Below, piece after piece: positions 45,726-53,532 of a stretch of DNA of 64,000 nt. Within the stretch, counting starts at the first letter, position 1, and every line of letters starts with the position of its first letter. The notes beneath the pieces were generated by a model. That model saw only the letters and a program-made list of their open reading frames with translations, searched no databases and was not told the DNA's origin. The position numbers were made by a program, and so were the translations under genes. Source of the DNA: Gottfriedia acidiceleris (GTDB lineage Bacteria > Bacillota > Bacilli > Bacillales > Bacillaceae_G); NCBI RefSeq assembly GCF_023115465.1, contig NZ_CP096034.1:2170001-2234000 (forward strand), given 5' to 3'.

Positions 45726-47276
45726 ATGACGACAGCGTATGAGAAAATAAATGAATTAATGGATCGAAAGAGAGTCATTGAACTAGGCGGTGGAGACGAA
45801 CGAATAGATTCACAGCATAATAGAGGGAAATTAACTGCTAGAGAACGTATTAATCTTTTATTAGATGAAGATACTTTTGTCGAATTAAATCCTTTTATTA
45901 AACACCGCGCTACGAATTTTGGAATGGATAAAATGGATAGCCCAGGTGAAGGTGTTGTCACAGGTTATGGTAAAGTCCATGGACGTTTAATCTATGTTTT
46001 TGCACAAGATTTTACAGTATTTGGTGGAGCATTAGGTGAAATGCATGCTATAAAAATTGCAAAAGCTATGGACTTAGCTGCAAAAGTTGGTGCTCCGATT
46101 ATAGGATTAAACGATTCTGGTGGTGCTAGAATACAAGAAGGAGTAGTTTCTTTAGACGGTTACGGTCATGTATTTTATCGTAATTCGATCTATTCTGGTG
46201 TTATTCCGCAAATATCTGTCATAATGGGACCATGTGCAGGTGGAGCAGTCTATTCACCAGCTATTACTGATTTTGTTTTTATGGTTGAAAAGACAAGTCA
46301 AATGTTTATTACAGGTCCAAAAGTAATTGAAACTATTACTGGAGAAAAAATTACAACGGAAAATCTTGGTGGGGCAAAAGTTCATTCTTCGATTAGTGGA
46401 GTAGCTCATTTCACTGAAGAATCAGAACCAGAAATATTAGAACAGGTACGCAGATTAATTAGCTTTTTACCTCAAAATAATAATGAAAAACCAGAAGGAG
46501 TTCCATTCTTCGAAAAAGATGATTGGAGAGAAGATCTAATTGACTTAGTTCCAATCGAATCTACGAAAGTTTACGATGTAAGAAAAGTAATTGAGCAAAT
46601 TCTAGATAATGGAGATTTCATGGAAGTACAACCAAACTTTGCGAAGAACATCGTTATTGGATTTGGTCGAATTGATGGACATAGTGTTGGAATCATAGCA
46701 AATCAGCCAAAAGTAATGGCAGGCGGTCTTGATATTAATTCATCTGATAAACTTTCAAGATTTATTCGTTTTTGTGATTCATTTAATATTCCTTTAATTA
46801 CATTTGAAGATGTAACAGGTTTCTTCCCAGGTGTAAACCAGGAGCATGGTGGCATTATTCGACACGGAGCTAAAATTTTATATGCATATTCAGAAGCTAC
46901 AGTTCCAAAAATTACAGTTATCTTAAGAAAAGCATATGGCGGGGCATACGTAGCAATGAATTCTAAAGCAATAGGTGCAGATGTCGTATACGCTTGGCCA
47001 AATGCAGAAATCGCCGTAATGGGACCAGAAGGAGCAGCAAATATTATCTTTGCAAAAGAAATTAATCAAAGTATTGATCCGATTGCAACTCGCGCTGAAA
47101 AAATTGCAGAATACAGAGAAATGTTTGCAAACCCATATGTTGCAGCTTCTCACGGCATGGTCGATGATGTTATTGATCCAAGAGAAACACGTAAAGTCTT
47201 AAAACAATCCTTAGAAATGTTAAGTACAAAAAGTGAAACTCGACCTAAGAAGAAACATGGAAATATCCCTCTTTAA
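45726..47276 (+). CDS. Acyl-CoA carboxylase carboxyltransferase (beta) subunit, propionyl/methylmalonyl-CoA type (YqjD-like)
   Basis: A 516-residue carboxyltransferase of the PccB/MmdA family. Both crotonase-like halves are present, with GLNDSGGARIQEGV, MGPCAGGAVYSPA, TFEDVTGFFPGVNQEHGGIIRHGAK and LRKAYGGAYVAMNSK. It exchanges carboxylate between biotin and propionyl-CoA. No biotin carboxylase or biotin carrier gene is in the operon, so they must come from elsewhere, or the enzyme works as a decarboxylase partner. The ATG at 45726 lies 12 bases after GAAAGGAAG; the TTG at 45714 abuts that site. Confidence 0.92.
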   Translation: MTTAYEKINELMDRKRVIELGGGDERIDSQHNRGKLTARERINLLLDEDTFVELNPFIKHRATNFGMDKMDSPGEGVVTGYGKVHGRLIYVFAQDFTVFGGALGEMHAIKIAKAMDLAAKVGAPIIGLNDSGGARIQEGVVSLDGYGHVFYRNSIYSGVIPQISVIMGPCAGGAVYSPAITDFVFMVEKTSQMFITGPKVIETITGEKITTENLGGAKVHSSISGVAHFTEESEPEILEQVRRLISFLPQNNNEKPEGVPFFEKDDWREDLIDLVPIESTKVYDVRKVIEQILDNGDFMEVQPNFAKNIVIGFGRIDGHSVGIIANQPKVMAGGLDINSSDKLSRFIRFCDSFNIPLITFEDVTGFFPGVNQEHGGIIRHGAKILYAYSEATVPKITVILRKAYGGAYVAMNSKAIGADVVYAWPNAEIAVMGPEGAANIIFAKEINQSIDPIATRAEKIAEYREMFANPYVAASHGMVDDVIDPRETRKVLKQSLEMLSTKSETRPKKKHGNIPL

Positions 47277-47350
47277 AAATAGAAATTAACTAAACTGCTA
47301 ATAGTTTGAATGTTTTTGATCGATGTAACAAGTCCTTAAGCAACAAAATG

Positions 47351-47381
47351 ACTAGATATACTTTAGTATATCTAGTTTTTT
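47351..47381 (+). terminator. Intrinsic terminator of the mut operon
   Basis: The perfect 11-bp stem ACTAGATATAC / GTATATCTAGT with a TTTA loop is followed by five T residues. Confidence 0.85.
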
Positions 47382-47542
47382 GTTTAGAAAATGTTAAAAA
47401 TTACATTTTAGTGAGTCGAACAATCTATTGACAAACAAAAATATTTATGTTATAATATTATATTTTTGTATTGACTGGGTGAGCTATAATCGGTACGATA
47501 GAACTTGGAAATGATTATACAATATAGTTCAGGAGTGATTTT

Positions 47543-48289
47543 ATGCTTGGTAAAAGTAAGATCCAAATGTTAAGCATTACGATGAATTCAAATGGTATGA
47601 CGAATACAATTCATCCAACACTAATTTGGGATGACGAGGATATGGTATTAATTGACACAGGTTATCCCGGACAATTAAACGAATTTCAAAATTGTTTTGA
47701 AACTGTTGGAGTATCTTTTGAAAAACTGAATAAAATACTGATTACTCATCAAGATATTGATCATATTGGAAGTCTTTCTGTAATTGTAGAAGAATCTACA
47801 AACAAAATTGACGTCTATGCGAGTGAAATAGAAAAACCTTATATTCAAGGTGAAAAGTTACTGATTAAAATTACACCTGAAAAAATTGCAAAAGCTGTAG
47901 CGTCATTACCAGCGGATGCAACAGATGAATTTCGAAAAGCATTTAAAAACAGATTAGAAAACCCACCAAAAGGTAAAGTTAACCATATTATTACCCCAGG
48001 AAATGATTTGGCAATTTGTGGTGGGATTACTGTAATTGACACTGCTGGACATACACCAGGTCATATAAGCTTTTATCATCAGGAGTCAAAAACATTGGTT
48101 GCAGGAGATGCACTAATGATCGAAAATGGGCAATTAAACCCTTCAAACCCACAATATACATATGATATTGAACAATCGATAAAATCACTTGAGGCTTTAT
48201 TGTCATTTGATATTGAAAAAATGATCTGTTATCATGGTGGATTATTTGAGGGGAATATAAAAGAAAGATTAAGTGAAATCATTCGATAA
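47543..48289 (+). CDS. MBL-fold metallo-hydrolase
   Basis: A 248-residue metallo-beta-lactamase-fold hydrolase. The metal motif reads LITHQDIDHIGS, so the second His of the usual HxHxDH is Asp, a variant shared by a Bacillus subgroup. The third and later ligands are visible in DTAGHTPGHISFY, VAGDALM and CYHGG. It is not a recognised lactonase or glyoxalase II by length or motif. CAGGAGTG precedes the ATG. It is followed after 33 bp by a phosphatase-like gene with which it may be co-transcribed. Confidence 0.85.
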   Translation: MLGKSKIQMLSITMNSNGMTNTIHPTLIWDDEDMVLIDTGYPGQLNEFQNCFETVGVSFEKLNKILITHQDIDHIGSLSVIVEESTNKIDVYASEIEKPYIQGEKLLIKITPEKIAKAVASLPADATDEFRKAFKNRLENPPKGKVNHIITPGNDLAICGGITVIDTAGHTPGHISFYHQESKTLVAGDALMIENGQLNPSNPQYTYDIEQSIKSLEALLSFDIEKMICYHGGLFEGNIKERLSEIIR

Positions 48290-48322
48290 AAATATTAAAA
48301 AATCGTTTTTGGAGGCAAAAAA

Positions 48323-48751
48323 ATGAGCAACAAGAATTATCAAGAATTAATAAAAGATCGTGTCTTTTTCGGTGGAGCAGATGACGTTAAAGACATGATG
48401 GAAAACGAAAAAGCAGATATTGTTTTTGATCTAAGAGTAAAAAATTATGAGATTGACCCTCAAATTAACCGAGTACATAGTCCGATTGTTGATGATAAAG
48501 AAGAACAAGCAGAAACACTTAAAAGAGCAATTGATTCTGTAGTAGAAGCATATCAAAATGATCAAAAAGTGTATTTCCATTGTGGTGGTGGTAATACTCG
48601 TGCAGGTACAGTTGCAGTAGGTGCATTAATTGCACTAAACAAAGCTGAAACAATTGAAGAAGCTGAAGAAATGGCTAGATTAATACGTCCAACAATTAAA
48701 TCGAATCCTGATATGAAGGAATCGTTAAAAAAGATTTTTCCTAATGCTTAA
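48323..48751 (+). CDS. Protein-tyrosine/dual-specificity phosphatase-like protein
   Basis: A 142-residue protein with a Cx5R phosphate loop (YFHCGGGNTRAGTVAVGALIAL, Cys at about residue 92) and an aspartate-rich segment upstream (VHSPIVDDKEEQ) that may hold the general acid. The loop lacks the usual Gly-x-x-Gly spacing of classical enzymes, so activity is uncertain. GGAGG precedes the ATG; a strong terminator follows. Confidence 0.7.
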   Translation: MSNKNYQELIKDRVFFGGADDVKDMMENEKADIVFDLRVKNYEIDPQINRVHSPIVDDKEEQAETLKRAIDSVVEAYQNDQKVYFHCGGGNTRAGTVAVGALIALNKAETIEEAEEMARLIRPTIKSNPDMKESLKKIFPNA

Positions 48752-48760
48752 ATAAAAATA

Positions 48761-48807
48761 AAAAACGCTAATTATACAAATTTGGTTTGTATCATTTAGC
48801 GTTTTTT
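48761..48807. terminator. Bidirectional terminator
   Basis: A long hairpin: AAAAACGCTAA with TTAGCGTTTTT outside and ATACAAA with TTTGTAT inside, ending in a T run, between the convergent phosphatase-like and LysR genes. Confidence 0.85.
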
Positions 48808-48808
48808 A

Positions 48809-49705
48809 TTAAGAAATACCATTTAAATGATCTTTTACACACTTTATGAATTCATTTTTTTCACTTGTATTTTCTTTGGTAATTGGAGATATTATCCAAA
48901 AGTCCTGATAAATATAATCTGTTTCTTTAATTGGGATTATTTTTAATTCGCCGCTTAAAACTTCAGGAAAATATTTTAAAGTTGTATTATGGACAAAAGT
49001 AAATACGCGTCCTTCCTTAATAATTTCAATAAGTGTCATTGTACGATTTGATTTAAGAACGATCTCATTTTTAAATTTTTTAGCTAATTGTAGAAAATTT
49101 TTATTAGAAAAAGTATACATTACAGCTTTTTGATAAAGTAATTCTTCAGCGGTAACATAATCTAATTCATATAAAGGAGAATTTTTACCTACTAGAATGC
49201 AAACATTTCCTTTACTTAAAAATTCGAAATTAATATTATTTTCCTTTTCTAATTCCGCTTTTGAAGATACAACTAATGCTAAGTCATAGTCTTCTTTTGC
49301 TAAATTGTTAAGGATCTGAGGTGTACCTTGTTCAATTAATTCAATCGTTGCTCCATTGTTATTACCAGAGTATTTTTTTAAAACTTCGTGAATTGTATAA
49401 GTAAAAGTTGGTGCACATGCAATTTTCATATGTTTTACTCTAGTTTCCTTAAAATCCGAAAGCTGTTCTTTTAATTCTTTTAAATTATTTAAAATTTCAA
49501 TCGACCTAGATAATACTAACTCTCCCTCAAAAGTTAAAGTAATTCCTCCTCTAGAACGATTAAATATATTTATTTCTAACTCTCTTTCAAGTTGACTAAT
49601 GGCTTGACTAACCCCAGAAGGAGATATATGCAATTTTTTCGCTGCCTTTGAAATCGACTTCTCATTCGCGATACTTACAACATATTCTAGTTGTTCAAAG
49701 TTCAT
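48809..49705 (-). CDS. LysR-family transcriptional regulator
   Basis: A 298-residue LTTR. The N-terminal winged HTH is complete (MNFEQLEYVVSIANEKSISKAAKKLHISPSGVSQAISQLERELEINIFNRSRGGITLTFEGE) and the remainder is a substrate-binding-like domain (KIACAPTFTYTIHEVLKKY). GGAGG precedes the ATG. A large palindrome at 49765-49785 lies in the upstream region shared with the LuxR-type gene, suggesting autoregulation and control of that gene. The effector is unknown. Confidence 0.9.
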   Translation of the reverse strand: MNFEQLEYVVSIANEKSISKAAKKLHISPSGVSQAISQLERELEINIFNRSRGGITLTFEGELVLSRSIEILNNLKELKEQLSDFKETRVKHMKIACAPTFTYTIHEVLKKYSGNNNGATIELIEQGTPQILNNLAKEDYDLALVVSSKAELEKENNINFEFLSKGNVCILVGKNSPLYELDYVTAEELLYQKAVMYTFSNKNFLQLAKKFKNEIVLKSNRTMTLIEIIKEGRVFTFVHNTTLKYFPEVLSGELKIIPIKETDYIYQDFWIISPITKENTSEKNEFIKCVKDHLNGIS

Positions 49706-49764
49706 ATTAACCTCCTAATATAAAAACATCCTATCAATAGTTTAATATATTTAAATGCAATACA

Positions 49765-49795
49765 TTGTTAAGTATTACTTAACAATAGCTTAACA
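49765..49795. promoter_or_regulatory. Palindromic operator upstream of the LysR gene
   Basis: TTGTTAAG-n5-CTTAACAA (49765-49785) is a near-perfect 21-bp palindrome, with an extra half-site CTTAACA at 49789-49795. It lies 60 bp upstream of the LysR start and 145 bp before the LuxR-type start, where LTTR sites are expected. Confidence 0.65.
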
Positions 49796-49929
49796 TATAT
49801 GAAATATAATTTCTTCCTTAAACGATGTAAAATACTACTTAATTCCATATAATTTTATAGGATTAATTAGGATTAGGTAATGAAATATCAGTGATTGAAT
49901 CTAGTTACTGTTGAAAGTTGGGAATAAAA

Positions 49930-50607
49930 ATGTTTACTAACAATGAGTTTAATCACCACGAAAATAAAACATTTATTTTTGTTGAAAATACTCTTTTCGT
50001 ATCTGGAATATGTACAATTTTAGTTCATCATAATCTAGATGCTAGAAAAATAGATTTCCATGAAGTAAATTCAAGCAATTTAAATGAATCATTTTTTATT
50101 TGTTATGTGAAAAATGAAGAGATGGAAGCAAAATCTCAGCTTTTAAAGTTAATTGATCAGAATATTAATATAGTAATCATTAAAAATAATATAAATTATA
50201 ATGAAATTGAGAGTTTGATGAAAATTGGGGTAAATGGAATTTGCTTAACAGACATTGACGAACAATATTTACTTCATATTGTAAGACAAGTTCAAAATGG
50301 TCAATTCTTCTTAGATTCTCGATTAACACATTTAATCATTCAAGAAAATACACGACTGCTTGAGAATGGAAAGAAACAGAAAGAACTAGATTATGAAGCT
50401 ATGAATAATCTTTTGACGAAAAGAGAAATTGAAATTTTACAACTTTTAGCTCAAGGGTTTTCCAATATTCAAATAGGCTCTGAATTATTCATTTCGAGTA
50501 AAACTGTTAAAAATCATGTATCAAATATAATCCAAAAATTACAGGTATCTGACAGATTAAATGCTGTGATTTTTGCATTTAAAAATAATTGGATTTCGCT
50601 TGATTAA
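49930..50607 (+). CDS. LuxR-type regulator with a degenerate receiver domain
   Basis: A 225-residue protein with the NarL/FixJ layout. The C-terminal HTH is standard (LLTKREIEILQLLAQGFSNIQIGSELFISSKTVKNHVSNIIQKLQVSDRLNAVIFAF). The N-terminal domain has the receiver fold pattern, but the acidic pair is replaced (FIFVENT) and strand 3 (SFFICYVKN) has no phospho-acceptor Asp, so it should not be regulated by phosphorylation. The ATG at 49930 is chosen; the frame extends to a TTG at 49918. No sensor kinase lies nearby. Confidence 0.82.
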   Translation: MFTNNEFNHHENKTFIFVENTLFVSGICTILVHHNLDARKIDFHEVNSSNLNESFFICYVKNEEMEAKSQLLKLIDQNINIVIIKNNINYNEIESLMKIGVNGICLTDIDEQYLLHIVRQVQNGQFFLDSRLTHLIIQENTRLLENGKKQKELDYEAMNNLLTKREIEILQLLAQGFSNIQIGSELFISSKTVKNHVSNIIQKLQVSDRLNAVIFAFKNNWISLD

Positions 50608-50649
50608 TTATCAAATATTGTAAAGACTGTTTTATATTTCACCACTCTG

Positions 50650-50687
50650 ACACTAATCTTATACTTAAAAGGATTAGTGTTTTTTTA
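50650..50687 (+). terminator. Intrinsic terminator of the LuxR-type gene
   Basis: The 9-bp stem ACACTAATC / GATTAGTGT with a 13-base loop, followed by seven T residues. Confidence 0.85.
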
Positions 50688-50722
50688 TGAGTTTAAAAGC
50701 GCTTTCGAAAATGGCTTTAAGA

Positions 50723-51000
50723 GATAATTCCTTTTCGAATTAATTCACAAACCGCATGAGAGTGATTATTAGCACTAAGTTTTTAGATTTTACATATTGT
50801 TTTACTGTAAGATCACTAATATACATGGAATCTGCCTATTTTTTTGTACTTTCGCCACAAGCAATTCGTTTCATTATCTCTAATTCTCTTTTGCTTAAAA
50901 TGATTGTATCATAAGCTCTAGTTGTATTTTCTAAAAATTTCCAATTAAATTACCATAGTATATAAATGCAGAGAGTAGTTTATCATCCATTTGCAGATTT
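50723..51000 (-). pseudogene. Decayed LuxR-type regulator
   Basis: On the minus strand, the fragments LSKRELEIMKRIACGESTKK, a stop, ADSMYISDLTVKQYVKS, and, in another frame, NNHSHAVCELIRKGIIS together rebuild a LuxR-family HTH. At least one nonsense codon and one frameshift are needed to link them. Upstream (to about 51000) LQMDDKLLSAFIYYGNLIGNF is a possible remnant of the preceding domain. It lies in a 652-bp gap (50608-51259); the remaining 250 bp hold no intact gene. Confidence 0.75.
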
Positions 51001-51259
51001 TTTTAAATTCCGTTGAACAAATATAACCAACTTCATCATGAGGTGATTAAAAGAAAGTAAAAACGTAAAAAGATATGAATATCCTACACATAAATGGTTA
51101 GAGTGGGAAGATAATAGAGCTCAACATTTATTAAAAAACATTTAATATAAGTTGGATTAATCCACAAATTCAGAGTAAAAATAGTATAATGATGTGTATT
51201 TAAATTTCATTAATAGTATAAATATTCAATTTGCTAGTTAGAGTTAAAAAGGGGAGAGT

Positions 51260-52504
51260 TTGAATTTGTCTGCATCAAAAAAATCTATTTTTAAAGGGAC
51301 TTCATTTACAAATTTCTGGGTCTCACGAATGTTTACTTCGACTTCATTTCAAATGCTATCTGTAGCAATTGGATGGCAAATGTATGAATTGACACATGAC
51401 GCGTTTAGTCTAGGTCTAGTAGGTTTAGCACAATTCATTCCAATGGTCTTACTTACTTTAGTAGTTGGTCAAGTTGCTGACAGAGTAGATCGTCGGAAAA
51501 TTGTTTTCATATGCCAAATGGTAGAAGCTTTAATAGCAGGACTTCTTTTATATGGTAATTTTGCTAATTGGCTTAGCAGAGAGGAAATATTAATTGCTGC
51601 TTTTATACTCGGTGCATGCCGATCATTTGAAGGACCTGCTTCTTCGGCGTTATTACCTCAAGTTGTGCCAAAATCTATTTTACAGCAAGCAATTTCTTGG
51701 AGCACATCTGCAGGTCAAACAGCACAAATACTCGGGCCATCTCTTGGTGGTGTATTATTTTCAGTGGGACCTGCATACGTATATGCAACGTCAGCAATTG
51801 CTTTATTACTTTCATCAATCTTAACAATTTTTATAAAATTAGAAAGTGAATTTATCCGTAAACAAGAGCCAGTAACTTTACGTACAATGCTGATGGGGTT
51901 AGAATTTGTCTATAAACACCCAATCATTTTAGGAACTATATCACTTGATTTGTTTGCCGTTTTACTTGGAGGAGCTACAGCACTTTTACCAATTTATGCA
52001 CAAGATATTTTACATACAAAGGCTTGGGGCTTAGGTCTGATGCGTACTGCACCAGCTGTCGGAGCATTAATCATGTCTTTAGTTTTAGCTTATTTTCCAC
52101 TTAAAAAATCTTTTGGGCCGATATTATTTGTAGCGTTAGGTATTTTTGGATTAGCAACAATGCTATTTGCAATTTCAACAAACTTAGTCATTTCATTAAT
52201 TGCATTATTTATAATCGGAGCTTCAGATGTGGTCAGCGTAGTAATACGTTCTTCGCTTGTTCAGCTACAAACACCAGATGATATGAGAGGCAGAGTAAAT
52301 GCTGTAAATTCGCTATTTATTGGAACTTCGAATCAGCTTGGGGAATTTGAATCTGGAACAATGGCTGGATTAATTGGTGCCGTACCAGCTGCATTTGTAG
52401 GTGGACTTGGAACGATAGTAGTTGCTGGACTTTGGATGTATTTATTCCCTTCACTTAGGAGAATTAATTCACTTTCTGGAGACAAAACAGAAAAAGCAGG
52501 ATAA
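51260..52504 (+). CDS. MFS transporter, EntS/DHA3-like exporter
   Basis: A 414-residue, twelve-helix major facilitator. Family marks include QMYELTHDAFSLGLVGLAQFIP, GQVADRVDRRKIVFICQ (motif A) and LQTPDDMRGRVNAVNSLFIGTSNQLGEFESG, all typical of the MFS_3 group that contains enterobactin exporter EntS and macrolide-type exporters. The substrate is not inferable. It starts with TTG after a long AAAAAGGGGAGAG; no ATG is available nearby. The frataxin-like gene follows 18 bp downstream. Confidence 0.87.
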   Translation: MNLSASKKSIFKGTSFTNFWVSRMFTSTSFQMLSVAIGWQMYELTHDAFSLGLVGLAQFIPMVLLTLVVGQVADRVDRRKIVFICQMVEALIAGLLLYGNFANWLSREEILIAAFILGACRSFEGPASSALLPQVVPKSILQQAISWSTSAGQTAQILGPSLGGVLFSVGPAYVYATSAIALLLSSILTIFIKLESEFIRKQEPVTLRTMLMGLEFVYKHPIILGTISLDLFAVLLGGATALLPIYAQDILHTKAWGLGLMRTAPAVGALIMSLVLAYFPLKKSFGPILFVALGIFGLATMLFAISTNLVISLIALFIIGASDVVSVVIRSSLVQLQTPDDMRGRVNAVNSLFIGTSNQLGEFESGTMAGLIGAVPAAFVGGLGTIVVAGLWMYLFPSLRRINSLSGDKTEKAG

Positions 52505-52522
52505 TTTGTTAAAGGAGGATTT

Positions 52523-52912
52523 ATGGAACATACTAAAAAAACATTTGAAACGATTGATGAATATATCTCACAATTTCAGCCTGATGTTCAGGAAAAATTA
52601 CAAGCTTTAAGAAAGATTGTAAAAGAGGTTGTACCGAATGCGGTAGAGAGAATTAGTTATCAAATGCCTACATTTGCTCTAAATAAAAATTTAGTACATT
52701 TTGCTGCATTTAAAAATCATATTGGATTTTACCCTGGCGCAAGCGGAATTGCAGCATTTAAAGAAGAATTATCAGTTTATAAAGGCGCTAAAGGGTCTGT
52801 ACAGTTTCCAATAAATGATCCACTACCATTTGATTTGATAAAAAAGATTGTAAAGTATAGGGAACTTGAGGATATTAAAAAAGCTGAAGAAAAATTAAAA
52901 AAGAAAAAATAA
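52523..52912 (+). CDS. fra: Frataxin-like iron chaperone (DUF1801, YdhG/Fra-like)
   Basis: A 129-residue DUF1801 protein with the pattern of Bacillus subtilis YdhG (Fra), a frataxin-like protein that delivers iron for Fe-S cluster and haem assembly: TIDEYISQFQPDVQEKLQALRKIVKEVVPNAVERISYQMPTF, then HIGFYPGASGIAAFKEELSVYKGAKGSVQFPINDPLP. AAAGGAGG precedes the ATG. The functional name rests on similarity to YdhG; many DUF1801 proteins are uncharacterised. Confidence 0.78.
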   Translation: MEHTKKTFETIDEYISQFQPDVQEKLQALRKIVKEVVPNAVERISYQMPTFALNKNLVHFAAFKNHIGFYPGASGIAAFKEELSVYKGAKGSVQFPINDPLPFDLIKKIVKYRELEDIKKAEEKLKKKK

Positions 52913-52918
52913 GTTCGA

Positions 52919-52954
52919 AACCTCTAAAGCAAATTTAAACTTTGGAGGTTTTTT
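52919..52954 (+). terminator. Intrinsic terminator
   Basis: AACCTCTAAAG pairs with CTTTGGAGGTT (one G-T pair), followed by TTTT; closes the MFS-fra unit. Confidence 0.8.
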
Positions 52955-53064
52955 AGTAATAAGGACATATCATTTTGTTCAAAATTTTGTCAATTATTTT
53001 CCAGTATTAAATTACTTTATCCGTTATACTAAACTTGTATTTAGTAGGTTAGGAAAAACAAGTA

Positions 53065-53328
53065 ATGAATGATGAAGTTGATTTTTTTAGTAAAATTGGA
53101 TTCCTAAACCTAGTGAATCTTGTGTTCCAATTCGACATTATTATTTTTAAACATCCAGAAACAGTAACATTAGCTGGAATGATGATTTCGAATCTTGTAC
53201 CCGTTACAATTGGAAATATTATTGGCGGTAGTTTATTTGTAGGAGTAGCTTACTGGGTTTCTAGTTCGGAAGCAATAAATAAAAAATATTCAAATGTTAA
53301 GTATAATGAAAATAAAAAAGCATCTTAA
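53065..53328 (+). pseudogene. 3' remnant of a formate/nitrite transporter gene
   Basis: The frame of 87 codons contains MMISNLVPVTIGNIIGGSLFVGVAYWV, which is the last membrane segment of FNT-family channels (FocA/NirC/YrhG); a full gene would be about 260 codons. The first 30 residues carry further hydrophobic pieces but do not align with a full helix order. It appears to be a 5'-truncated relic, possibly still transcribed, as a good terminator follows. Confidence 0.65.
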
Positions 53329-53356
53329 GTTACGTTTGAAAAAATAAAAAGTAAGG

Positions 53357-53398
53357 GAAACAACCTTGACCAAAAAATCGAAAAAGGTTGTTTCTTTT
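53357..53398 (+). terminator. Intrinsic terminator
   Basis: GAAACAACCTT pairs with AAGGTTGTTTC, followed by TTTTT; lies after the FNT remnant. Confidence 0.75.
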
Positions 53399-53436
53399 TA
53401 CTATATAAATATACTCAAGGTTGATTTTTCATTTTT

Positions 53437-53520
53437 TTATTCTTCTTTTGTTGTTAAATCAACCAGAATAACAATACCTATGACACATACTAGAATTAAC
53501 GAAAATGTAAATACGAACAA
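53437..53520 (-). CDS. 27-residue membrane peptide after the oxidase subunit I gene
   Basis: A TTG start at 53520 is preceded, nine bases upstream, by TAGGAG, which overlaps the stop codon of the subunit I gene, so translation would be coupled. The peptide is a single hydrophobic helix (MFVFTFSLILVCVIGIVILV) with a short charged tail DLTTKEE. Its position at the end of a ba3 oxidase operon suggests a minor subunit or assembly peptide, which is inference only. Confidence 0.45.
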   Translation of the reverse strand: MFVFTFSLILVCVIGIVILVDLTTKEE

Positions 53521-53532
53521 ATTTATTCACTC

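Noticed and set aside
50695-50712. cre-like AAAAGCGCTTT near 50.7 kb
   Set aside because: It lies downstream of a terminator beside a pseudogene, not upstream of an intact gene, so no regulatory role can be supported.
51040-51155. Small gene reading KNVKRYEYPTHKWLEWEDNR
   Set aside because: The open frame has no start codon with a ribosome binding site and is closed upstream by a stop; at most a remnant.
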